Assembly: GCA_963829575.1 (NCBI GenBank)
Contig: CAWHJF010000013.1
Coordinates: 186,001 to 250,000 of the forward strand
Length of the DNA stretch: 64,000 bases
Source: KACC-23026 sp963829575
GTDB taxonomy: Bacteria > Bacillota > Bacilli > Bacillales > Sporolactobacillaceae
Direction: 5' to 3'
Made by a program: the position numbers and the translations under genes
Shown: piece after piece, positions 25,579 through 34,584 of the stretch
Layout of the letters: each line of letters begins with the position of its first letter
How positions within the stretch are numbered: position 1 is the first letter of the stretch
The notes under the pieces: model-generated
The model's database searches: none
Told to the model about the DNA's origin: nothing
What the model saw: the letters and a program-made list of their open reading frames with translations, nothing else

Positions 25579-26145
25579 TTAGGCTTCTAGACGCTCTTCT
25601 TGATCGCTAAAATTGATCAGCGTTGCGACCATTAATTGGTGGGTTAAGAAGCGGTCCTTAGTAATAGCGAATAAATCATATAGCGCACCGTTTGCATTGA
25701 GCGCATTTAAGATTTCTGAATGGGACTCGTTTGCGAATTGAACAAAAGGAAGCTTGAGTGCTGCTTTTTGTGAGCGGATATTTTCTTTGCGAATTCTCAT
25801 GAAAATGGTGTGGATCTCGGTTTCAGTGAAGACTTCATTGAAGAAGGCATCTTTTGCTTGTTTGTTATAGCCTTTTCCAAAATACGGCTTACCGATCCAG
25901 GTACCAAGAAACCCACTACCTTCTTTTATATCATATAAATTAATGGTTCCAATTGGCTGATTCCACTCATCTAAAATAGTGCGTGAAATCAATTGGCCTT
26001 GTTCTTCAAGCTCAAGAGTTTGTTTGGTCACAAACAGATACTCTTCAGCTGTGTTTGCTTTTTGCCGGACAAACGGGAAAACTTCAGGGTCGCGCATGAG
26101 CTCAAATAGCGCTCCACTCTCGGTTAGGTCACGTTTTTTCAACAT
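25579..26145 (-). CDS. GNAT-family N-acetyltransferase, RimJ/RimL-like
   Basis: A 188-residue protein of the acetyltransferase type that modifies ribosomal or other protein N-termini. The order L-M-R-D-P-E-V near residue 16, I-G-T-I-N-L-Y, then G-T-W-I-G-K-P-Y-F-G-K-G-Y-N (acetyl-CoA loop) and R-K-E-N-I-R-S-Q-K-A-A-L-K-L is typical. GGAGGTAATG precedes the ATG. It has no B. subtilis counterpart at this place between yfhE and yfhF, so it is probably an insertion into the block. Confidence 0.8.
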   Translation of the reverse strand: MLKKRDLTESGALFELMRDPEVFPFVRQKANTAEEYLFVTKQTLELEEQGQLISRTILDEWNQPIGTINLYDIKEGSGFLGTWIGKPYFGKGYNKQAKDAFFNEVFTETEIHTIFMRIRKENIRSQKAALKLPFVQFANESHSEILNALNANGALYDLFAITKDRFLTHQLMVATLINFSDQEERLEA

Positions 26146-26202
26146 TTTACATTACCTCCATGTTCACTAGTGGGGGTAACCACTAAAAAAATGTGTCACC
26201 TA

Positions 26203-26272
26203 TTCCGGGGTGGGAATCGAACCCACTAAGACCAAAAGTAACTTTGGTGGCGCACCAATTGCCTTCCCGTTA
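26203..26272 (-). pseudogene. degenerate tRNA-like sequence
   Basis: Read on the minus strand, 70 bases fit the tRNA plan. There is a perfect T-arm (GTGGG-TTCGATT-CCCAC at 26226-26210), a five-base variable loop, an anticodon-like arm CCAAA-GTTACT-TTTGG with only six loop bases, a D-arm GGC-AATTGGTGC-GCC, and an acceptor stem with five of seven pairs (TAACGGG against CCCGGAA). No CCA is encoded. The six-base anticodon loop and two acceptor mismatches suggest a tRNA relic. It overlaps the stop codon of the amidohydrolase. Confidence 0.5.
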
Positions 26273-27406
26273 TTCGGTTGTTTTTTGCTGGTAAACCAGT
26301 TCACCATCCATCATGGTCCAAATTGGTTTCGCTAAATAATCAAAAGGATGTTTGTTCCAAAGGACAAGATCGGCGTCTTTTCCCACTTCAATTGAACCAA
26401 TGCGATCTTGAACGCCCAAGCTTCGGGCGGGGTTCAATGTAATGGCTCTTAAAGCGACGTCTTCATCAAGTCCTTCTCTTACAGCTAATGATGCACAGAT
26501 ATTTAAGTACTGAATCGGAGTATAAGGGTGGTCGGTTGTAATGGAGATTTCGACACCGTGCTCGTGCAAGATGTGATAGGTACTCCATGATTTGTGTCGA
26601 AGCTCTACCTTTGAGCGCCGAGTGAACGTAGGGCCAACTGACACCTTAAGATTAGGATAATTCAAAGCATCCGCAATCAAATGCCCTTCAGTCCCGTGTT
26701 CAATCCTAAGGTCTAAATTAAATTCCTCAGCAAAACGAATGGCCGAAATAATGTCATCTGAGCGATGGGCATGAATGCGGACAGGAATTTCGCGATTCAG
26801 TGCCATTAGAATCGGTTTCATTCGAATGTTATCAGGATCATTGATTTTACTCGCCTCATAAAAGGTTTCTCTCAATAAACCCATAATGCCCATTCGTGTC
26901 ATCGAAGAGCTTGAGCCGTCGCTATGAACGCGTTTAGGATTTTCACCAAGGGCAATTTTTAACCCAGCCGGATTGCGCACGATCATTTGATCCACGCGAT
27001 TCCCTGATGTTTTGATGACCGCGGTCTGACCGCCTATGACATTGGCACTTCCCGGCATGATTTGAACGGCTGTAATACCAGCTCTCACAGCTTCGCGAAA
27101 CGCGTGATCGAATGGATGGACACTGTCGATGGCTCGAACATGAGGTGTTGTAACTTCTAAGGTTTCATTTGCATCATTTCCTGCCCACCCGGTGCCTTCA
27201 TCGTAAAGGCCGAGATGGGTGTGTGGGTCAATGAAACCGGGGAACAGCAACGCACCATCTGCATGTAAGATTGTAGCGTTGTCCGGTGCAACAATTGTGG
27301 AAGCAATCTGCTGGATTTTTCCGTCTGTTACTAACACATCCCCGCGGTCTATGACGGCGGAACTTATAGGAAATAGTTTGGCATTTTTAATTAATGTAGA
27401 CGTCAA
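26270..27406 (-). CDS. amidohydrolase of the imidazolonepropionase-like type
   Basis: A 378-residue metal-dependent hydrolase. The first metal-binding motif is F-I-D-P-H-T-H-L-G near residue 60, a later His is in I-H-A-H-R-S-D-D, and the catalytic Asp is in I-T-T-D-H-P-Y. A C-terminal beta-sandwich strand (G-K-D-A-D-L-V-L-W) completes the composite-domain fold. Translation starts at TTG 27406 with GAAGGGAA upstream. The substrate is not known; related proteins hydrolyse cyclic amides or dipeptides. Confidence 0.85.
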   Translation of the reverse strand: MTSTLIKNAKLFPISSAVIDRGDVLVTDGKIQQIASTIVAPDNATILHADGALLFPGFIDPHTHLGLYDEGTGWAGNDANETLEVTTPHVRAIDSVHPFDHAFREAVRAGITAVQIMPGSANVIGGQTAVIKTSGNRVDQMIVRNPAGLKIALGENPKRVHSDGSSSSMTRMGIMGLLRETFYEASKINDPDNIRMKPILMALNREIPVRIHAHRSDDIISAIRFAEEFNLDLRIEHGTEGHLIADALNYPNLKVSVGPTFTRRSKVELRHKSWSTYHILHEHGVEISITTDHPYTPIQYLNICASLAVREGLDEDVALRAITLNPARSLGVQDRIGSIEVGKDADLVLWNKHPFDYLAKPIWTMMDGELVYQQKTTE

Positions 27407-27490
27407 ATTTGTACGTTCCCTTCATCAAATCATACACAGTATAATCGATTTATTTGTAAAAAGATATAGGTAAAATATTATCTTTTAATT

Positions 27491-28390
27491 TCAAATTGTT
27501 AACGCTTTTACAGCCGGTTTTAGTTCCGAATATTTAAAGGAAAAACCGTGGTCGAGCGCCTTTTTTGGACGCACGTTTTGACCTTTTATCAAGAGCTCGC
27601 TCATCTCTCCAAGCATGGTCTTAAGAGCGAACTCTGGGACAGGGAAAAAATGTGGTCGATGCATCACATTCGCAATCGTTTGACCGAATTGATTCATTCG
27701 AACCGGTTCAGGTGCTGTTGCATTGATTGTCCCTGTTATGTCCGCATTTTTTATAACAAAATCGGTTAACCGAACTAAATCATTTATATGAATCCAAGAT
27801 ACCCATTGTGCGCCTGAACCGAACCTTCCACCAAGGAAAAATTTATATGGGAGTGCCAGCTTAGGAAACGCGCCTTGATCCTTGCCGAGCACTAGTCCAA
27901 ACCGCATAGCCACCACTCGGGAGCAGAACGGTTCACAAGCCATGGCAAGATCCTCCCATTGATTGACGACTGAAGATAGAAAATCTGAGGGTGGGACAAT
28001 GTCATCTTCGGTGAACATCTTGTCGACAGAGGTTCCGTAATACCCGATTGCTGAGGCATTGATTAAAAAAGCAGGCTTGTGTTGCGCACGAAGAATCGAT
28101 TGGACCATTTTGGTGGCTTCAATTCGACTTTCGAGAATCTCTTTTTTATAATCTTCTGTCCATCGTTTGTTGATCGTGGCACCAGCTAGGTTGATTAGAA
28201 CATCGAGTTGAGGAACTGGATTTGGCGGGCTAAGGTGTTCTGGATCCCAAACACTATAGGTTAGTCCAGGCGGCGTCTCTTTCTTAGAATGACTTCTTGT
28301 GAAAATCAGAAGTTCGTGTCCGTGCTCCAAAAAATAGTCAGTTAAGGCTTGTCCTATAAAACCGCGTCCACCCGTAATCCCAATTTTCAT
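27491..28390 (-). CDS. yfhF: TIGR01777-type NAD-dependent epimerase (YfhF)
   Basis: A 299-residue protein of the SDR type with an N-terminal Rossmann motif I-T-G-G-R-G-F-I-G, a central L-I-N-L-A-G-A, the active-site Y-Y-G-T and a C-terminal DUF1731-like helix region. ATG 28390 is chosen because GGGAGG lies just upstream; the longer frame starts within the recX leader. It is divergent from recX, as in B. subtilis. Its substrate is unknown. Confidence 0.9.
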   Translation of the reverse strand: MKIGITGGRGFIGQALTDYFLEHGHELLIFTRSHSKKETPPGLTYSVWDPEHLSPPNPVPQLDVLINLAGATINKRWTEDYKKEILESRIEATKMVQSILRAQHKPAFLINASAIGYYGTSVDKMFTEDDIVPPSDFLSSVVNQWEDLAMACEPFCSRVVAMRFGLVLGKDQGAFPKLALPYKFFLGGRFGSGAQWVSWIHINDLVRLTDFVIKNADITGTINATAPEPVRMNQFGQTIANVMHRPHFFPVPEFALKTMLGEMSELLIKGQNVRPKKALDHGFSFKYSELKPAVKALTI

Positions 28391-28475
28391 TTTGAATCCT
28401 CCCATTGTAATTGGAAATGGCTTATCGTTGTCGTTTGGTGCAGGAGCATGTATCATGAATAGGGGTGATGATATC

Positions 28476-29294
28476 ATGTTGATGGTGTCGAAAATAAAGG
28501 TCCATCCGAAAAAAGGACAAACTTATCTGTTAGAATTGGTCGACCAACAGTCTTCAGAGGTGGCTTCTGAGATCGAGGTTCATGAGGATCTAATTGTAAA
28601 GTACCAATTGAGTAAAGGAATGCCACTCTCTGACCAAAAAGTGCGTGAACTTGATTCAGAGAATCAAGCCCATCATGTGTATCAATCTGCCTTAAATTAT
28701 ATCAGTTATCGCATGAGATCCCAAAAAGAAGTACGTGATTATTTAAAAGGAAAAGATTTTTCAGAGTCTTTGATCCAAAGTATCATTGAAAAGTTAAAAA
28801 AGGCGAATTTTCTCGATGACCAAGCCTTTGGAGATGCATTCGTTCGTTCGCGAATGCACCTTTCTAGTAAAGGGCCAGCGGTGATCAGAAAAGAACTCAT
28901 TCAAAAGGGATTGGTGGAACCTCAAGTGGACCAAGCGTTGGAACAATATAGCGAAGAGGCGCAATTGGAACAAGCGCAAATCTTTGCAAAGAAAAAAAGG
29001 GCAAGTTATCATGGGCGGTCCGAGAAGGAGATTCTGCAAAAATTAAGGCAGGCACTTATGCAAAAAGGCTTCCCAAGTCGCATGATTAGTGTGGTTTTAG
29101 AGGAGTTAGCGGATGAAGAACAGAGTGAATCCGAAGAGTGGGCCGCATTAAAAAAGCAGGGTGAAAAGGCGTTGAAAAAATATCGAGCGTTTTCCGGCTA
29201 TGAAAAAAAGATGAAACTCAAACAATTTTTATATAGAAAAGGATTTCAATCCGATCACATAGAGAAATGGCTCGGTCACGCTTTAGAGGACTAA
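28476..29294 (+). CDS. recX: RecX regulator of RecA
   Basis: A 272-residue regulatory protein with three-helix RecX repeats (A-L-N-Y-I-S-Y-R-M-R-S-Q-K-E-V-R-D-Y-L, then I-I-E-K-L-K-K-A-N-F-L-D-D-Q-A-F-G). RecX binds RecA filaments and limits or shortens them. AGGGGTGAT precedes ATG 28476; longer in-frame starts overlap the yfhF leader. The N-terminal extension before the repeats (about 75 residues) is usual for Bacillales RecX. The gene lies upstream of yfhH on the same strand. Confidence 0.93.
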   Translation: MLMVSKIKVHPKKGQTYLLELVDQQSSEVASEIEVHEDLIVKYQLSKGMPLSDQKVRELDSENQAHHVYQSALNYISYRMRSQKEVRDYLKGKDFSESLIQSIIEKLKKANFLDDQAFGDAFVRSRMHLSSKGPAVIRKELIQKGLVEPQVDQALEQYSEEAQLEQAQIFAKKKRASYHGRSEKEILQKLRQALMQKGFPSRMISVVLEELADEEQSESEEWAALKKQGEKALKKYRAFSGYEKKMKLKQFLYRKGFQSDHIEKWLGHALED

Positions 29295-29348
29295 TTGAGA
29301 GGATATGTAAGTGTATGTCTTAATGACCAATAGAGGAGGCAGAACGAC

Positions 29349-29666
29349 ATGAATCGCCGTTTTAGCCAAATGGATGAATTTGAAATAAGAGAAGAAATCA
29401 AACAATTAAAGGAAAAGGTTCAGCAGGCGCTTTCCATGGGCAACACCAGTGAAATGGCCGTCTACGAACGAAAAAAGACGATGGCGGAGTCGTATTTGTT
29501 AGACCCCAACCAATTTAAGGCTGGCGATGTCTATTTTATAAAGGGAGACGACGAAGGTGCCCCGCTTAAGGTTGATTTTCTGGATGGTGTTTTTGCTTGG
29601 GGAACCCGTGGTGAAGCAGGCGAACAAGTGGCGTTTCCGATTGCGCTGCTAGAAAAACGCGGATAG
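29349..29666 (+). CDS. yfhH: YfhH-family protein
   Basis: A 105-residue protein of the DUF1811 family. An N-terminal helical pair (residues 5-45, K-x-x-V-Q-Q-A-L-S-M-G-N) precedes a beta-rich domain (F-x-x-G-D-V-Y-F-I-K-G-D, V-F-A-W-G-T-R-G), the family pattern. AGAGGAGG precedes the ATG. It follows recX with a 54-base gap, the same order as in B. subtilis. The function is unknown. Confidence 0.87.
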   Translation: MNRRFSQMDEFEIREEIKQLKEKVQQALSMGNTSEMAVYERKKTMAESYLLDPNQFKAGDVYFIKGDDEGAPLKVDFLDGVFAWGTRGEAGEQVAFPIALLEKRG

Positions 29667-29683
29667 GGATCGAGGAAAAATAG

Positions 29684-29726
29684 AGGACGATTAGAATGAC
29701 AAACGCATCGTCACCCCAATCGTCCT
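29684..29726. terminator. hairpin between converging yfhH and yfhP
   Basis: AGGACGATT at 29684-29692 pairs perfectly with AATCGTCCT at 29718-29726, with a 25-base loop. There is no clear T-run on either side, so terminator function is only likely. Confidence 0.45.
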
Positions 29727-29735
29727 GGCTTAGTC

Positions 29736-30722
29736 TTAGCGATCATCGGATGCTAAGATCAATTTTTTCTTCAGTTTGGTTTCACTGAACACCCAGCCTG
29801 TAAAGGAAGAAATAATCCGTCCATTGTCGTCGATCCACACTGTGGCAGCAAATGGATAACGGCCGTTCGCGAAGTAACGCAAATCAATAAATCGAATTTC
29901 TTCCCCAAGTTCACGCGCTTCTCGCTCCCAACGGTAGATTGGAGAGAAATGAAGAAAGGCGTCGATATTGGGGTCTTTTAAAGCGGTCGTAAATCCCACG
30001 TCTTGAGGGAGCGGTGAACGTTTGAAGGTATCAATCAGTTCAATCCGATCCCCTTTAATTTCCCCTACATAGAACTGGTCCTCACTTTTTGCCGAAAGAT
30101 GATAATGCGTCCATTTATAGGTAGGAGAAAGGTAAATGTGCTGAACGTCTGGAAGGCTTTTGTAAACTAAATTCTTCGCTTGTTTGTGGTGCCAAGCTCT
30201 CAATAAATAATAAACAACAAGAATGGCATAGACGGTTAAGAAAATATAGCCAGGATAGCCGATTATAACCCAAACGAACAAACCGATGACATGCAGCCCG
30301 AAGATAAAGGGGTCAAAAATATTAATAATCCCGAGGGCAATCCAGTTATTATTAAGTGGCCGGAGCGCTTGAGTCCCATAGGCATTAAATATATCTACAA
30401 AGACATGAATGGCCACGGCTAGAAATGTCCAAAGCCACACATGAAAGATCGAAGCGGTGTTAGCAAAGTGAGAAATCAAACCAGTTAATAAGAGTGGCCA
30501 GAGTATCGTTGCAGGAAGGGAATGGGTGTTTCCGCGATGATGCCGGATATAGGTGGCGTTATCTTTCAACTTAAGAACGGTATCGATATCGGGAACTAAG
30601 GACCCAGCAATAGTCCCAATAAGTGCAGCGTGAGCCGTAAACGGATCATGCACAACGACTGGATCAAGCGTTGAAAGTCCAGCAAGTCCAATCCCCATCA
30701 CGACATGCGTACCTGTATCCAA
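29736..30722 (-). CDS. yfhP: YfhP, membrane-bound metal-dependent hydrolase
   Basis: A 328-residue protein of the YdjM/YfhP family. Its N-terminal half has four to five membrane segments and conserved His/Asp (M-D-T-G-T-H at the start, D-I-D, H-R-G-N-T-H-S, H-V-F-V-D), which resemble metal ligands. The C-terminal half is soluble and unlike the E. coli member. TTG 30722 with GGAGGG upstream is the start; it gives the length of B. subtilis YfhP, a regulator of other yfh genes by some reports. It converges on yfhH. Confidence 0.88.
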   Translation of the reverse strand: MDTGTHVVMGIGLAGLSTLDPVVVHDPFTAHAALIGTIAGSLVPDIDTVLKLKDNATYIRHHRGNTHSLPATILWPLLLTGLISHFANTASIFHVWLWTFLAVAIHVFVDIFNAYGTQALRPLNNNWIALGIINIFDPFIFGLHVIGLFVWVIIGYPGYIFLTVYAILVVYYLLRAWHHKQAKNLVYKSLPDVQHIYLSPTYKWTHYHLSAKSEDQFYVGEIKGDRIELIDTFKRSPLPQDVGFTTALKDPNIDAFLHFSPIYRWEREARELGEEIRFIDLRYFANGRYPFAATVWIDDNGRIISSFTGWVFSETKLKKKLILASDDR

Positions 30723-30885
30723 TTTAAAACCCTCCTTCAATTTCCAAATGTGTGTATAGATTCTCCGACAACAAGAAAGTGTTGGCAAGCAATCGTTTAA
30801 CCAAGCGCTGTCTCTCCCTTTTGTCGGTTGTTTTAGAAAGTCAAAATTTTAGATCTTAATTTAGAGTCATAAAGAGGTTTTTATT

Positions 30886-31974
30886 ATGGAAATCAATTTA
30901 TCTTTATTTAAAACCATTCAAATTCAATTACTCGATTGGTATCAGCAAGTCAAACGTGATTTGCCTTGGCGCCGAACTCAAAACCCTTATTTTATATGGG
31001 TGTCGGAGGTTATGCTTCAACAAACACAAGTCGATACCGTCATCCCTTATTATGAACGATTTACGGAACGATTTCCAACCATGGAAGCACTGGCTCACGC
31101 AAATGAGGAGGAAGTCCTAAAATATTGGGAGGGTCTGGGCTATTACTCAAGAGCCCGAAATCTCCAAGCTGGTGTCAGAGAAGTTGTTGAGCAATATGGG
31201 AGTGAGGTGCCGAGAACCCGTTCTGAGATTTTAAATATTAAAGGGATCGGACCGTATACAGCTGGAGCTGTTTTAAGCATCGCGTACAACCTACCTGAAC
31301 CTGCTGTTGATGGAAATGTCATGCGCGTTCTTTCCCGCTTATTTCTGATTTCAGAGGATATCACGAAACCCAAAACGCGAAAAATCTTTGAAGATCTCCT
31401 TTACCAATTGATCCCTTCCGAGTCCGCTTCTGATTTTAATCAGGCTTTGATGGAGTTAGGCGCTTTAGTATGTAGACCCAAGCAACCACAGTGTGAAGCC
31501 TGTCCATTGCAGTCGTGCTGTGTGGCCCATTCTAAGAGCGTGGAAACCCAATTCCCGGTCAAAACCCGTAAGGTAACTAAGAAAAATTTAGGCTATCAGG
31601 TTTTTGTTCTGCAGAATCCTACTGGTGACTATCTTGTGCATCAACGACCGAGCGAAGGGCTTTTGGCCAATATGTGGGAATTTCCCATGCTCGAAGCCGA
31701 TTCGCTTGATTTAGAAAAATGCCATATCTTTTTCAAAGAGGAATTGAAACTGGCAGACCCGATCCACATTGAAAGGATCGGCCAACCCATAATTCATGTG
31801 TTCTCGCACTTAAAATGGGAACTCACGGTCTGGCAAGCCAAAACCCATCAACTAGTAGAAGAATTGCCGGTGTCCTATAAATGGGTATCTAAAGAACGAC
31901 TAGAAGAACTCCCTTTTCCGGTCGCCCATCAAAACGTTTGGTCAGCGTCGGAACAACGTGAGTACGAACAATAA
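30886..31974 (+). CDS. mutY: A/G-specific adenine glycosylase MutY
   Basis: A 362-residue DNA-repair glycosylase that removes adenine opposite 8-oxoguanine. The catalytic Glu is in V-S-E-V-M-L-Q-Q-T, the helix-hairpin-helix in I-K-G-I-G-P-Y-T-A-G-A, the catalytic Asp in V-D-G-N-V-M-R-V and the 4Fe-4S ligands in C-x6-C-x2-C-x5-C around residue 195. A C-terminal Nudix-like domain (T-x-x-L-V-x-Q-R, M-W-E-F-P) recognises 8-oxoG. The gene is divergent from yfhP. Confidence 0.95.
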   Translation: MEINLSLFKTIQIQLLDWYQQVKRDLPWRRTQNPYFIWVSEVMLQQTQVDTVIPYYERFTERFPTMEALAHANEEEVLKYWEGLGYYSRARNLQAGVREVVEQYGSEVPRTRSEILNIKGIGPYTAGAVLSIAYNLPEPAVDGNVMRVLSRLFLISEDITKPKTRKIFEDLLYQLIPSESASDFNQALMELGALVCRPKQPQCEACPLQSCCVAHSKSVETQFPVKTRKVTKKNLGYQVFVLQNPTGDYLVHQRPSEGLLANMWEFPMLEADSLDLEKCHIFFKEELKLADPIHIERIGQPIIHVFSHLKWELTVWQAKTHQLVEELPVSYKWVSKERLEELPFPVAHQNVWSASEQREYEQ

Positions 31975-32052
31975 TTATAGAAAAAAGACGTCGTAGAGTT
32001 TGGGCAGCTTAGCAGAAACTTCTACTTTGCTGTCCCAATCTCCAACATTCTT

Positions 32053-32280
32053 TTAGTCATACACAATCTTGGTTCCGTTTTGCCAATCTGCCCCATCGCG
32101 ATGGCGGAAATCTTCTCTTGACTCGATTTCCTCGACGATTTCATTCCTGAGTGTTGCACCTTGGGAATTGAGATATGGGGTAATTTCTGAGAAACAGTTT
32201 GCAAAGTAAGCTAATTCTTCATTTTTCCATTCCTTTTTTGAGGTCATGGTTAAGGCCATGAGATCTCTCCCAACATACAT
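32053..32280 (-). CDS. small YfhS-like protein
   Basis: A 75-residue acidic protein, M-Y-V-G-R-D at the N-terminus, then a helical region (E-L-A-Y-F-A-N-C-F-S-E-I-T-P-Y-L-N-S-Q-G) and a charged end. AGGAGGGA lies at a good distance from the ATG. Position between mutY and the SASP gene matches yfhS of B. subtilis, and the length is similar, but I make the homology call mainly from position. Function is unknown. Confidence 0.55.
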   Translation of the reverse strand: MYVGRDLMALTMTSKKEWKNEELAYFANCFSEITPYLNSQGATLRNEIVEEIESREDFRHRDGADWQNGTKIVYD

Positions 32281-32440
32281 CGAAATCCCTCCTGTTCTTC
32301 AATCTTCTTAAAAACTTAAGCGTTCTATCTCAGTTTTTCCTCTAAGCGTAACAACATGTATGATCAAAAAAAATTTCGTTTATTTTTTTCACATATTTTT
32401 GGTCAAATGGGTTAAATTAATCTGCGTGGAGGTGATACTG

Positions 32441-32608
32441 ATGGCAAAGAAAACTAAGGTTGGCACAAACGTAGAAGAAGTAAAGCGCCAAAACCAACAA
32501 TCTCAAAGTGGTTCTAACCAAGGCCAATTCAATGCTGAGTTTGGTAGCGAAACAAACGTTCAAGAAGTAAGCAAACAAAACAAAAAGTCTCAGCAAAATA
32601 AACAATAA
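32441..32608 (+). CDS. sspE: gamma-type small acid-soluble spore protein
   Basis: A 55-residue protein with two imperfect repeats (T-N-V-E-E-V-K-R-Q-N-Q-Q-S-Q and T-N-V-Q-E-V-S-K-Q-N-K-K-S-Q) separated by E-F-G-S-E, which resembles the cleavage site of the germination protease GPR. It is rich in Gln, Asn and Lys. Gamma SASPs are amino-acid stores in the spore core, degraded in germination. GGAGGTGATACTG precedes ATG 32441. It is shorter than B. subtilis SspE (about 84 residues). Confidence 0.93.
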   Translation: MAKKTKVGTNVEEVKRQNQQSQSGSNQGQFNAEFGSETNVQEVSKQNKKSQQNKQ

Positions 32609-32626
32609 TTGTCACCTGCACAGACA

Positions 32627-32660
32627 AACTCTCACCCAACTCTGGGTTGGGAGTTTTTTG
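32627..32660 (+). terminator. terminator after sspE
   Basis: AACTCTCACCCA pairs with TGGGTTGGGAGTT, with a single bulge, followed by TTTTTG. Confidence 0.85.
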
Positions 32661-33126
32661 TCCTTTTATAATATATGAAACTTTGCAATCGCGTTTTAGA
32701 AATCAAGTATAAGAAAAGTTAAGGAATCTCTGGTTGCGAAATCTTAATTTGTTCGGGAGAGTCTCAAAAGTTTTGCAGTTGCCCACAATATACATAGCCG
32801 CTTCATTTATGGTATCTTTTTTATACGTAAAGGAAATATGGAATTTTAGCAGGAGAGAAGAGTCGACGGCGTAAATCTTTCTAAGAATTTAGTATAAGTA
32901 AAACTAAAGCTATCGATATAAAGGCTTTGGCGATAGTCAAGTTTTCCTAATAGATCAGTTTTCCTTTTAGATTTGGAGAATTAAGAACGTGTACGGAGTA
33001 GAAGGCTTTAGGTCAAGAAAACCCTCTTGATTGGGGATCAACCAGCGATTTAAGGTAAGGAGAGCCAAGCACTTTACGGCGGATCCGAAGTTTTTTTTAG
33101 GATGAAGCAAAGGGCGTGCACAATCT
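32661..33126. other. 466-base gap with small inverted repeats, no gene seen
   Basis: No open frame of note on either strand. Inverted repeats are present: GCTATCG (near 32911) with CGATAGT (near 32932), and TCAAGA with TCTTGA around 33015-33031. It could hold a leader or a small RNA for the SRAP gene; there is no strong promoter and no decisive sign. Confidence 0.35.
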
Positions 33127-33798
33127 ATGTGTGGACGGTTTACTTTGACAGTCGAACTCGATGTCTTATTTGAACGCTTTGCGGGTGCCTATCCGCTTTC
33201 TTTTGAGTACACTCCGAGTTATAATATTGCGCCGACACAATCCGTCCTTACTGTCATTCGCGGGGAGCAGGGGAATAAAATCGGCCAATTGCAGTGGGGG
33301 CTTGTGCCCGCGTGGGCGCGTGACGCCAGCATGGGAAGTAAGTTAATTAATGCACGGTCGGAAACCATTCATGAAAAACCCAGTTTCAAGTCCCTGATCC
33401 AAAGACAACGGTGTCTCGTGATTGCAGATAGTTTTTATGAATGGAAGCGCACGAATGACACCAAACAACCCTACCGGATCGTTCTAAAATCCGGGGAGCC
33501 CTTTGCCTTTGCGGGATTGTGGTCTGTCTGGAAAAAAGGAGATCAAAAGCTTGCGACATGCACGATTCTAACGGCTGCTGCGCATTCATTTATGTCGCCA
33601 ATCCATCACAGAATGCCGATTATTCTTAAACCTGAAGAAGAAGAGGCGTGGTTAAATTCGACCCACTCTTTTAATGAGGTCCGCTCATTACTAAATTCTT
33701 TTCCAGATCAAGACATGACCATGTATCCGGTCTCTTCAAAGGTCAATAATCCTCGCTATAACAAAGTCGATTTGCTCCAACCGATCACGGCTAATTAA
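33127..33798 (+). CDS. SRAP-domain protein (HMCES/YedK-like)
   Basis: A 223-residue protein. Cys2 immediately after the initiator Met (M-C-G-R-F-T) is the residue that crosslinks to abasic sites in this family. Other conserved parts are N-I-A-P-T-Q, W-G-L-V-P-x-W-A, N-A-R-S-E-T-I-x-E-K-P-S-F, R-C-L-V-I-A-D-S-F-Y-E-W and H-x-R-M-P. It shields abasic sites in single-stranded DNA. The exact start is fixed by the need for Cys2. Confidence 0.93.
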   Translation: MCGRFTLTVELDVLFERFAGAYPLSFEYTPSYNIAPTQSVLTVIRGEQGNKIGQLQWGLVPAWARDASMGSKLINARSETIHEKPSFKSLIQRQRCLVIADSFYEWKRTNDTKQPYRIVLKSGEPFAFAGLWSVWKKGDQKLATCTILTAAAHSFMSPIHHRMPIILKPEEEEAWLNSTHSFNEVRSLLNSFPDQDMTMYPVSSKVNNPRYNKVDLLQPITAN

Positions 33799-33995
33799 CA
33801 AAAGAGCCGGCTCTGTTTCGGGACTAAGCGCATTTTACGATTAAAGCAGGATGTTCGTCTTTGAAGGGACGGCAAACCGGTTGGCTTTCCGACGTTTAGA
33901 TTCAACCAAAGGCTCGCCTGTATGCCAAATTTACACTCAAAACAAATAAGTTTTTTTAATCTAGCTTAAATGCCACATTCAAAGGGGGTTGTGCG

Positions 33996-34523
33996 ATGCG
34001 TGTACCCAAAACAGGCTCTACAATTGAAATACAAAGCTATAAGCATGATGGAACGCTCCATCGAATCTGGGATGAAACGCTCATTCTTTCCAGTTCTAAG
34101 GAGACCATAATCGGTGGGAATAACCAAACGTTGGTGACAGAATCCGATGGGCGTAGGTGGCAGACGAAAGAGCCAGCGATTATTTATTTTAGTACCACAG
34201 AATGGTTTAATATTATTTGCATGATTCGGCCAGATGGAAATTATTATTATTGTAATTTGGGTTCACCGATTACATGGGATGAAGAGGCGTTAAAGTATAT
34301 TGATTATGACCTCGATATCAAAGTTTTCCCGAATGGGAGCTATCGACTTTTGGATGAAGATGAATATTCCCTACATAGTGAGAAAATGAATTATCCAAAG
34401 AAACTCGATAAGATCTTGCGCCATCATGTGGATGAATTGATTAACTGGATTGAACACCGCAAAGGCCCGTTTAATCCAAAATTCGTAGACAAATGGTATG
34501 GCGTTTATAAAAATTACCTTTGA
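33996..34523 (+). CDS. ntdP: nucleoside tri-diphosphate phosphatase NtdP (YgaC)
   Basis: A 175-residue protein of the DUF402/UPF0374 family. The order V-P-K-x-G-S-x-I-E-I-Q-S-Y-K-H-D-G, W-Q-T-K-E-P-A-I, Y-Y-C-N-L-G-S-P and D-Y-D-L-D-I-K-V is that of S. aureus and Bacillus NtdP/YgaC, which hydrolyse nucleoside tri- and diphosphates. AAAGGGGGT precedes the ATG. It lies immediately upstream of the YgaD-like ABC exporter, as in B. subtilis. Confidence 0.9.
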   Translation: MRVPKTGSTIEIQSYKHDGTLHRIWDETLILSSSKETIIGGNNQTLVTESDGRRWQTKEPAIIYFSTTEWFNIICMIRPDGNYYYCNLGSPITWDEEALKYIDYDLDIKVFPNGSYRLLDEDEYSLHSEKMNYPKKLDKILRHHVDELINWIEHRKGPFNPKFVDKWYGVYKNYL

Positions 34524-34584
34524 GAGTCGCACGTTGGCTAATCGCTATCATTAATAAGTAGTCTCAGAAAGAGGAGGGATTTCT

